Below, in pieces: positions 1 through 4,874 of a stretch of DNA of 6,778 bases. Each line of letters starts with the position of its first letter. The first letter of the stretch is position 1. The DNA comes from Bacteroidales bacterium (GTDB lineage Bacteria; Bacteroidota; Bacteroidia; Bacteroidales; UBA3824), in the NCBI GenBank assembly GCA_016287995.1, contig JAEEXW010000159.1:1-6778 (forward strand), given 5' to 3'. Under the pieces are notes generated by a model. That model saw only the letters and a program-made list of their open reading frames with translations. It searched no databases and was not told the DNA's origin. Made by a program: the position numbers and the translations under genes.

Positions 1-1352
1 ATATCTGCAAAACCTTTGCCCGTAGGCAATTCGTGGAAAATCCTGTAAAACGGCCTTGCAGCATAATATGCCAACGTTATGGCGCACCGCATAGAGTTTT
101 CATCGTTGAACTCCAAAATGGACGACGCTTCAAAATGATAGTCGTCGAAGGCACGCGCCACTTTGTCTTTTTTGAGGTTGATGGTGTCCTCCAAAAGTTG
201 CCGAGACTGCCCAACCGCCTTAGACAATTCGTTCCAACCCGCAAAACGGACTGCATTTTCAAACTCATCTGCAACTTCCGTATTTGGGATACTTACAGCC
301 TGATTTTCAGGATTGTATGACAAATATCCAAGATGCGCCAACAATGTAAGAACATCGTCACTCGTCTCGATGTTTTTCATATCGTTGCGGAAACTCGATA
401 CCCTAACGAACTCTTCCTCACCATTCATCATACTGATGATTTTTGTGCGTACTTGGTCGGCATCGATGTTTAGATACGATTCTATTGCCATATAGGATGC
501 CGTCTTTGACCAAAAACTATTGTAATTGTCTTTCAAAATCGACTGCATCACCGAAAAAGGATTGAACATCGACTTTTGGTCGCCGATGATGTAGCCGTCG
601 TAGGCGTGGCGCATTAATTCGAGATTCATATCGTGATTTTTGCACAAAACTTCCACCTCTTGCTCCGTAAAACCATAATATTTGGACGTTTTGCCCGGGT
701 CGATGATGCTGTATTCTACAAAATTGTTCAACGCCGATTGCGTTTTTATCTTTATAATCGGCAGGATGCCCGTCATATACACGAGACGGAAAATCCTGTT
801 GGCTTTGTTGGACTTGAACATTGTACGCAGGAAGTTGACATATTCGTCCTGAACATCTTGTTCAACATCTCGGACAAGCATATCCCATTCGTCAATTATC
901 ATAATAAAACGCTCGCCGGTTTTTTCGTTGATTTCGGCAAGGGCTTTGAAAAGGTCGTCCTGTTCTTCCAAATAGCCATTAAACGCCTTCTTCAAATCAG
1001 AAACAATCCACTTTTGCGCCTCTTTCAGCCTGTCTTTTACAGGCACATTGGCAAATGTATTCCAATCTATGTAAAGCGTAGGATATTTATTGAGATGTTT
1101 CTTATAATCGGGTGATTTGGTGATTTCCAAACCTTCAAACAGAGCCGATGAGTCCATAGATCTGTCATAATAGGCATACGCCATCTTTGCCGCCACCGAT
1201 TTGCCAAACCTCCTCGGACGGGATACACACATAAAACTATTTTCGGTGTCCATATTCCTGTTGAGAATATTCAGCAGACCCGACTTGTCGATGAAATCGC
1301 TATTTTTGACACGGCGGAAATCAAAGTTTCCGTAATCTATAAACTGTCCCAT
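1..1352 (-). CDS. AAA-ATPase-like protein with C-terminal PD-(D/E)XK nuclease domain (3' end outside window)
   Basis: This frame is open from an ATG at 1352 down to the window edge, giving 450 complete codons and no stop, so the gene is partial at its C-terminus. Residues 45-52 read RPRRFGKS, the Walker A variant typical of the AAA-ATPase-like family (PF09820). Walker B is FIMIIDEWD at 149-157, where W replaces the more usual Y of DEYD. MTGILPI at 193-199 followed by a KYYGFTE segment near 224-230 is a family hallmark. From about 405 the sequence (HFEASSILEFNDENS, then AYYAARPFYRIFHELPTGKGFAD) matches the start of the PD-(D/E)XK nuclease domain (PF08011). D450 is probably its first metal ligand, and the E-x-K part lies beyond the edge. 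Relatives usually exceed 500 residues. The family is abundant and multicopy in Bacteroidota; its cellular role is not established. Predicted cytosolic. Family assignment is firm, function is not. Confidence 0.93.
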   Translation of the reverse strand, partial: MGQFIDYGNFDFRRVKNSDFIDKSGLLNILNRNMDTENSFMCVSRPRRFGKSVAAKMAYAYYDRSMDSSALFEGLEITKSPDYKKHLNKYPTLYIDWNTFANVPVKDRLKEAQKWIVSDLKKAFNGYLEEQDDLFKALAEINEKTGERFIMIIDEWDMLVRDVEQDVQDEYVNFLRTMFKSNKANRIFRLVYMTGILPIIKIKTQSALNNFVEYSIIDPGKTSKYYGFTEQEVEVLCKNHDMNLELMRHAYDGYIIGDQKSMFNPFSVMQSILKDNYNSFWSKTASYMAIESYLNIDADQVRTKIISMMNGEEEFVRVSSFRNDMKNIETSDDVLTLLAHLGYLSYNPENQAVSIPNTEVADEFENAVRFAGWNELSKAVGQSRQLLEDTINLKKDKVARAFDDYHFEASSILEFNDENSMRCAITLAYYAARPFYRIFHELPTGKGFAD

Positions 1353-1377
1353 AGTAATCTGTTTTTGATTGCATCCG

Positions 1378-1409
1378 CAAAGTTGAGGATTTTTTTTTGG
1401 AAAAACAAA
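1378..1409 (-). promoter_or_regulatory. Candidate Bacteroidota promoter for the leftward ATPase gene
   Basis: Read on the minus strand, TTTG (1409-1406) is followed after 20 bases by CAACTTTG (1385-1378). This is one mismatch from the Bacteroidota -7 box TAnnTTTG, with consensus spacing to the -33 TTTG. Transcription would begin around 1371, leaving a leader of about 20 bases before the ATG at 1352. It overlaps the rightward promoter candidate, so the two transcription units may compete or share control. Confidence 0.5.
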
Positions 1410-1424
1410 TAATTTGTATCTTTG
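1396..1424 (+). promoter_or_regulatory. Candidate Bacteroidota promoter for the toxin-antitoxin operon
   Basis: TATCTTTG at 1417-1424 is an exact match to the -7 consensus TAnnTTTG. A TTTG at 1396-1399 lies 17 bases upstream, slightly shorter than the usual 19-21. The predicted start near 1431 leaves an untranslated leader of roughly 105 bases before the antitoxin ATG. I see no convincing gene or strong hairpin in that leader, only a weak 5-bp GCAAC/GTTGC pairing. Confidence 0.55.
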
Positions 1425-1536
1425 TGTCTTGAAATGTTGCACGATAGCAACCGCCAACGACCAAGACATTGAAGTTGCGGATGACGACGGACAGACGACG
1501 ATGAATTTGATGTAAAAGACTAACAAACAGAATATT

Positions 1537-1803
1537 ATGAGCACAATGGAATTGCGAGCGGAATTTTTGCAGAGCATCAATCCGCTGTTTGATAGCGATA
1601 GCCTTATGCGCGAGGCTTTGGATTTTATCAAGGGTCTTTTATCAAGAGAGGAAAAGGCTCAGGCGGCTGATGCTCAACACGATAGCGATAACGAGATTGA
1701 GGCAGGACTTCGTCAGGCTTTCAAGGAATTGAAGGATTACAAGGACGGCAAAATCAAGTTTCAATCCGCCGAGGATTTTTTAACAGAATGGGAGGTGGAT
1801 TGA
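1537..1803 (+). CDS. Antitoxin of a type II toxin-antitoxin pair
   Basis: This 88-residue acidic protein sits immediately before a RelE/ParE-like toxin and overlaps it by one base (TGATG), the classic antitoxin-first arrangement. The N-terminal part (about 4-38: ELRAEFLQSINPLFDSD, then an amphipathic helix) resembles the short N-terminal region found in many Bacteroidota antitoxins. The charged middle (38-58) is probably flexible, and the C-terminal segment (about 58-88, ending FLTEWEVD) is a likely toxin-binding tail. I cannot identify a defined DNA-binding fold such as ribbon-helix-helix by eye, so autoregulation of the upstream promoter is expected from the class rather than seen. The ATG at 1537 was chosen because it gives the full MSTMELR start; an in-frame ATG at 1546 is an alternative. 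No Shine-Dalgarno is evident. The call rests mainly on size, context and general resemblance. Confidence 0.78.
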   Translation: MSTMELRAEFLQSINPLFDSDSLMREALDFIKGLLSREEKAQAADAQHDSDNEIEAGLRQAFKELKDYKDGKIKFQSAEDFLTEWEVD

Positions 1804-1805
1804 TG
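1790..1805 (+). promoter_or_regulatory. Ribosome binding site and coupled start of the toxin gene
   Basis: GGGAGGTGG at 1790-1798 contains a good anti-16S match (GGAGG, 1791-1795) about 7 bases before the ATG at 1803. That ATG shares its A with the antitoxin stop TGA (1801-1803). This favours the start at 1803 over the in-frame ATG at 1788, which lies upstream of the binding site. Most other starts here lack such a site, so toxin translation seems to depend on its own site plus coupling to the antitoxin. Confidence 0.7.
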
Positions 1806-2150
1806 GAGACGATAAACGTAGAAGTCGCCCAATCTTTCAAACGAGAAGCCAAAGATTTGGCAAAACGATACAAATCGTTGAAACAAGATCTTTCAGATTT
1901 GATTGACAATCTGAAAGACAATCCATTTATGGGTACTGATTTAGGTGGCGGCGTACATAAAATCAGAATGGCAATCACCTCAAAAGGTCAAGGTAAAAGC
2001 GGCGGAGCAAGGGTCATTTCATACACTGATGTCTTGTTTGAAACAATGTCCGGCATGGTTGTTTTGCTCTCGATTTACGACAAGTCGGAGCAATCAACCA
2101 TCACAGACAAAAGGATTAAGCAACTGTTAAAAGAGGCAGGAATAAAATAA
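1803..2150 (+). CDS. RelE/ParE-family toxin of a type II toxin-antitoxin pair
   Basis: With the start at 1803 the product is 115 residues, basic, and of normal length for the RelE/ParE superfamily. Helical N-terminal residues 10-40 (SFKREAKDLAKRYKSLKQDLSDLIDNL) are followed by the beta-rich core. That core includes VHKIRMAI (51-58), the glycine-rich segment KGQGKSGGARVI (61-72), and VVLLSIYDKSE (86-96) with the helix ITDKRIKQLLKEAG (100-113). These blocks are typical of the RelE/HigB-like toxins of Bacteroidota. Family members usually cleave mRNA at the ribosome, while ParE-type relatives poison gyrase; the sequence alone does not decide which applies. R55, K61, K65 and R70 are candidate functional basic residues (inference). 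It is co-transcribed with the antitoxin through a TGATG junction. No terminator hairpin follows, only a T-run at about 2157-2164. The frame is intact, so it could be active. Confidence 0.88.
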   Translation: METINVEVAQSFKREAKDLAKRYKSLKQDLSDLIDNLKDNPFMGTDLGGGVHKIRMAITSKGQGKSGGARVISYTDVLFETMSGMVVLLSIYDKSEQSTITDKRIKQLLKEAGIK

Positions 2151-2188
2151 TCGCATTTTTTTTATTAAATTATTTTTCTTTCCAACCC

Positions 2189-2218
2189 TTTGATTATCAA
2201 AAATATTTTGTAATTTTG
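2189..2218 (+). promoter_or_regulatory. Candidate promoter of the DUF4143 ATPase gene, overlapping a palindrome
   Basis: TAATTTTG at 2211-2218 matches the -7 consensus TAnnTTTG exactly, and TTTG at 2189-2192 lies 18 bases upstream. The predicted transcription start falls inside the palindrome at 2212-2256, so the palindrome covers most of the -7 box and the start. That is where a repressor-type operator would be expected; alternatively the transcript would begin with a partial hairpin. Confidence 0.55.
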
Positions 2219-2256
2219 GACAACTTTAAAGTAGTACTTTAAAGTTGTCCAAAATT
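2212..2256. repeat. Perfect 21-bp inverted repeat with 3-nt spacer upstream of the ATPase gene
   Basis: The left arm (2212-2232, AATTTTGGACAACTTT plus AAAGT) is exactly complementary to the right arm (2236-2256), around the central AGT at 2233-2235. The palindrome ends 11 bases before the ATPase start codon and overlaps the -7 box. It lacks the GC-rich stem and T-tail of a terminator in this context. It may be an operator for a dimeric regulator, a cruciform site, or the end of a repeated element. A related copy lies at 3424-3462. Confidence 0.95.
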
Positions 2257-2279
2257 GTTATAATGCTATGTATTACAGA
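2218..2279 (+). repeat. Upstream copy of a 62-nt direct repeat flanking the ATPase gene
   Basis: Aligning 2218-2279 with 3427-3488 without gaps gives 52 identical positions of 62. The unit covers most of the palindrome, the spacer, and the first four codons of the ATPase gene (ATG TAT TAC AGA). It begins GGACAA and ends TATTACAGA in this copy, TATTATAGA in the other. Because the repeat includes coding bases it is not merely a shared operator. Confidence 0.85.
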
Positions 2280-3419
2280 GAGTTAGAAAGTGAATTGGTA
2301 CGCTTGTCGCAGTATTTTAGGGTGCTGACGGTAACAGGACCGAGGCAGTCGGGTAAAACTACGCTTTGTAAAAAAACTTTTGCGGAGTATAAATATATCA
2401 ACTTGGAGGACGAAACCGTGGTCGCTGAGTTGGAAATCAACCGCAAAGATTATTTAGTGCAAAATCGTAAAGGTTTGATAATCGATGAGGTACAAAATAT
2501 GCCGGATATTTTTTCTGTGGTTCAGGTGGTTGTGGACGAGTACGAGGACGCCCGTTTTGTGCTTACGGGCAGCAATAATTTCCTTCTGTCGCAAAAAGTA
2601 ACGCAGTCGCTTGCCGGAAGAACGGCGGTGCTGTCGCTGCTGCCGTTGTCGCTGTCGGAACTTAGTGAAGACGACCGTCAGCAAGGTTTGTTTGAGATAA
2701 TGCTCAAAGGTTTTTATCCGGCTGTTTGGGCAAAAAACATTCCGCCTCAGGATGTTTACCGGCAATATTATACTACATACATACAGCGTGATATTCAGCA
2801 GGTTATCAATATCAAAAACCTTTCTGAGTTCCGTAAATTTGTTGTTTTGTGCGCCGCCCGTGTCGGTACGGAGTTGAATGCGTCGAGCCTTTCAAACGAA
2901 CTTGGCGTTTCTGTCCCGACGGTTACAGAGTGGTTCAATGTTTTGGAGGCGTCATATATATTGTTTAAGTTGCAGCCGTTTTACAAAAATATCAACAAAC
3001 GCCTTGTAAAAACGCCGAAGATTTACTTTTATGATGTTGGACTTGTATGTTATTTGCTTGGTATCAACACAGCGCATCAGGTTGAAACTCACCCTCTTAG
3101 GGGAAGTATATTTGAAAATCTTGTAATTTGCGAGTTTCTAAAAAAACAATATAACCGCGGTCTTGACAACAATCTCTACTTTTTTCGGGACAAGAGTCAG
3201 AAGGAAGTGGATTTGGTACAGGAAGTCGGCGGCGAATATCACGCATACGAGGTTAAAATTGCGCCGTCAATAAATTCGGATTTTTACAAGAATCTCAAAT
3301 ACTTCCGTACCCTTTTTCCTGAGGAAAATACCCGCAGTACTGTTATTTATACCGGCAACTCGGAAAGTCAATTGCCAGAAAATGGCTATATTAATTATTT
3401 GAATATCAGTAGTTTATAA
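2268..3419 (+). CDS. ATP-binding protein, AAA_14 / DUF4143 family
   Basis: The 383-residue product has the full architecture of the AAA_14 (PF13173) plus DUF4143 (PF13635) family and is of usual length. Walker A is GPRQSGKT (24-31), Walker B is GLIIDEVQNMP (69-79), and the sensor-1 type strand is FVLTGSNN (97-104) followed by SLAGR (114-118). The middle (about 170-265) has YIQRDI and a winged-helix-like segment (LSNELGVSVPTVTEW). Near the C-terminus FEN, EVDLV (D315) and YEVK (E328, K330) resemble a PD-(D/E)XK nuclease-like fold. The family is often multicopy in Bacteroidota and other anaerobes. Its substrate and role are unknown, and it should be read as a possible DNA-acting or regulatory ATPase, not a proven nuclease. 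It stands alone, bracketed by the 62-nt repeat. The ATG at 2268 gives the MYYRELE start seen broadly in the family; no Shine-Dalgarno is visible. Predicted cytosolic. Confidence 0.93.
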   Translation: MYYRELESELVRLSQYFRVLTVTGPRQSGKTTLCKKTFAEYKYINLEDETVVAELEINRKDYLVQNRKGLIIDEVQNMPDIFSVVQVVVDEYEDARFVLTGSNNFLLSQKVTQSLAGRTAVLSLLPLSLSELSEDDRQQGLFEIMLKGFYPAVWAKNIPPQDVYRQYYTTYIQRDIQQVINIKNLSEFRKFVVLCAARVGTELNASSLSNELGVSVPTVTEWFNVLEASYILFKLQPFYKNINKRLVKTPKIYFYDVGLVCYLLGINTAHQVETHPLRGSIFENLVICEFLKKQYNRGLDNNLYFFRDKSQKEVDLVQEVGGEYHAYEVKIAPSINSDFYKNLKYFRTLFPEENTRSTVIYTGNSESQLPENGYINYLNISSL

Positions 3420-3423
3420 TGTA

Positions 3424-3462
3424 ATTGGACAAATTTAAAGTACGACTTTAAATTTGTCCAAT
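3424..3462. repeat. Perfect 18-bp inverted repeat with 3-nt spacer just after the ATPase gene
   Basis: The arm at 3424-3441 (ATTGGACAAATTTAAAGT) pairs perfectly with 3445-3462 around the central ACG. It starts 5 bases after the ATPase stop codon. Compared with the upstream palindrome, the arm has C changed to A, and the opposite arm has the matching G changed to T, so pairing is preserved. It could double as a 3' mRNA hairpin, but it is AT-rich and has no T-tract, so I do not call it a terminator. Confidence 0.95.
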
Positions 3463-3488
3463 ATTGCTATAACTCTCTGTATTATAGA
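3427..3488 (+). repeat. Downstream copy of the 62-nt repeat, with a broken ATPase start
   Basis: This is the partner of 2218-2279. The position matching the ATPase ATG is CTG (3477-3479). It is followed by TAT TAT AGA, which still encodes YYR as in the intact gene, then ATA TTA and a TAA stop at 3495-3497. The TAnnTTTG box is also lost, because two T bases are missing from the corresponding TAATTTTG. It looks like the leftover 5' end of a second copy of the gene unit. Beyond about 3495 no further similarity to the gene is visible. Confidence 0.75.
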
Positions 3489-3544
3489 ATATTATAAAAA
3501 TGCACTTGTTAGTTGAATCTCTGGTGTGCTTTTTTAGTGATTCT

Positions 3545-3576
3545 TTTGTTTTTGCGAAAAAAATATCGTAACTTTG
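3545..3576 (+). promoter_or_regulatory. Promoter candidate for uxuA
   Basis: TTTG at 3545-3548 and TAACTTTG at 3569-3576 are separated by 20 bases, an exact fit to the Bacteroidota sigma-ABfr consensus. The start would lie near 3583, giving a short AT-rich leader of under 30 bases to the ATG at 3611. No operator for a hexuronate regulator could be recognised. Confidence 0.7.
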
Positions 3577-3610
3577 CCTCAGAAATATTTACTTAAATCT
3601 TATAAAAATT

Positions 3611-4813
3611 ATGTTGGAAAAAACTTGGCGTTGGTTTGGTCCTAACGATAAGATTTCGTTGGATTATCTTGTTCAAATGGGCGTTGAAGGCGTTGTAACG
3701 GCTCTTCATCATTTACCGATTGGTGTTGTTTGGACAAAAGACGAAATCAACAAACTCAAAAATCAAATCGAAGCAAAAGGTCTCCGTTGGTCTGTCGTAG
3801 AAAGCCTTCCTGTCAGCGAAGACATAAAAACAAAAGGCAAAAACTATAAACAGCACATCGAAAACTACAAAATTTCGCTCAAAAATCTTGGTGAATGTGG
3901 CGTAGATACGGTTTGCTACAATTTTATGCCGGTTCTCGATTGGACTCGCACGGAACTCAATTATACGCACAAAGGCGGTGGAAAAGGTTTGTATTTCCAT
4001 TTTCCGACGTTTGTGGCATTTGACGTTTTCATATTGAAACGCGAAAACGCCGCTAACGATTACCCTGCTGAAATCGTAAAAGAGGCTGAGGAAATTTACA
4101 AAAAAATGTCCCAAAAAGAAATGGACGATTTGGTTTATGTTATCATCGTCTTGACGCAGGGCTTTGTTAACGGCGTAATTGACGGCACTGTCAAAGACCC
4201 GAAAAAAGTCTTTTTGGATTACATTTCCACTTATAAAAATATCGGCAGGGAGCAGTTGCAGCAAAATCTCAAAGATTTCATTGATGAAATGGTTCCCGTT
4301 TGCGAGGAGTATAACGTTAACCTTTGTATTCACCCTGACGACCCGCCGTATCCTGTTTTGGGCATGCCGAGAATTTTGGGTTGCGCCGATGATATTCGTT
4401 GGCTCAGAAACGCTAATAAATCTCTCCGTAACGGGTTGACATTCTGTACGGGTTCGCTTTCGGGCAGAAGGGAAAACGATTTGCCGGCTATTGCCGCAGA
4501 ATTTGCTGATGCAATACATTTTGTACATTTGAGAAACACTCAGCATCTTTCGGACAGAAGTTTTTACGAGTCAGGTCATTTGTATGGCTCGCTTGATATG
4601 CCGAAAATTGTTGAAACGCTTCTTCGCGAACAAAAACGCAGAATCGCCGAGGGTAGAAAAGACATTCGTATGCCTTTCCGTCCCGACCATGGAATCCGCT
4701 TGTTAACCGATTTGGATAACGATATTTATAACGTCGGTTATCCGCTTATCGGCAGAATGAGAGGACTTTGCGAAATCGACGGTCTGCAACACGGAATTTG
4801 GCATTTACTTTAA
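3611..4813 (+). CDS. uxuA: Mannonate dehydratase (EC 4.2.1.8)
   Basis: UxuA converts D-mannonate to 2-keto-3-deoxy-D-gluconate plus water, the step in glucuronate catabolism before KDG kinase and aldolase. The 400-residue product is the usual length (E. coli UxuA is about 394) and aligns by eye end to end as a metal-dependent TIM-barrel enzyme. The hallmark N-terminus TWRWFGPND is at 5-13. HPDDPP (241-246), CTGS (279-282), HLRN (306-309) and FRPDHG (356-361) supply the expected metal ligands H241, C279, H306 and D359 (Mn2+ or Fe2+ by family knowledge). Predicted cytosolic, with no signal peptide. It has its own promoter and terminator and appears monocistronic; the usual partners uxuB, uxaC and kdgK are not in the window. 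The ATG at 3611 gives the conserved MLEKTWRWFG start; there is no Shine-Dalgarno, as is common in the phylum. No sign of damage. Confidence 0.97.
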   Translation: MLEKTWRWFGPNDKISLDYLVQMGVEGVVTALHHLPIGVVWTKDEINKLKNQIEAKGLRWSVVESLPVSEDIKTKGKNYKQHIENYKISLKNLGECGVDTVCYNFMPVLDWTRTELNYTHKGGGKGLYFHFPTFVAFDVFILKRENAANDYPAEIVKEAEEIYKKMSQKEMDDLVYVIIVLTQGFVNGVIDGTVKDPKKVFLDYISTYKNIGREQLQQNLKDFIDEMVPVCEEYNVNLCIHPDDPPYPVLGMPRILGCADDIRWLRNANKSLRNGLTFCTGSLSGRRENDLPAIAAEFADAIHFVHLRNTQHLSDRSFYESGHLYGSLDMPKIVETLLREQKRRIAEGRKDIRMPFRPDHGIRLLTDLDNDIYNVGYPLIGRMRGLCEIDGLQHGIWHLL

Positions 4814-4834
4814 TTAATTTAGTTTTTAATACCG

Positions 4835-4874
4835 AAACGGGATTCTGTCTGTAAAGAGCGAATCCCGTTTTTTT
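4835..4874 (+). terminator. Rho-independent terminator after uxuA
   Basis: AAACGGGATTC (4835-4845) pairs perfectly over 11 bp with GAATCCCGTTT (4860-4870) around a 14-base loop. A run of seven T follows from 4868. It lies 21 bases after the uxuA stop and directly abuts the stop codon of the convergent kinase gene (4873-4875). In the minus direction the hairpin is followed only by TTT and then CGG, so it should work mainly for uxuA but may also slow transcription from the right. Confidence 0.93.

Noticed and set aside
633..1115. Plus-strand open frame of 160 codons
   Set aside because: It lies antisense inside the leftward ATPase-like gene, whose protein matches a known family throughout; the plus-strand translation resembles nothing.
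1372..1483. 9-base inverted match CATCCGCAA / TTGCGGATG around the divergent promoters
   Set aside because: It is short and separated by about 94 bases; chance cannot be excluded and no symmetry with the promoter elements is evident.
1434..1518. Possible leader peptide or gene remnant upstream of the antitoxin (an open stretch ending at TAA near 1513-1515)
   Set aside because: The open frame has no ATG except close to its end, the ATGs in other frames give peptides of a few residues, and no binding site or similarity supports it.
1788..1802. Alternative toxin start at ATG 1788 adding MGGGL
   Set aside because: It lies upstream of the GGAGG site and deeper inside the antitoxin; the TGATG start at 1803 has proper spacing.
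2212..3462. Palindromes as terminal inverted repeats of a transposon carrying the ATPase
   Set aside because: Each palindrome is self-complementary and both copies sit in direct orientation with flanking similarity on one side only. No transposase or target-site duplication is visible.
3502..3535. GCAC/GTGC pairing followed by six T as a terminator for the ATPase gene
   Set aside because: The stem is only about four base pairs with a long loop, too weak to call.
3500..3572. 23-codon frame starting ATG CAC TTG between the ATPase and uxuA
   Set aside because: It runs through the uxuA promoter, has no ribosome binding site and no family resemblance.
3713..4546. Minus-strand open frame of 277 codons
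   Set aside because: It is antisense to uxuA, which is complete with all catalytic motifs. The long shadow frame results from codon bias.
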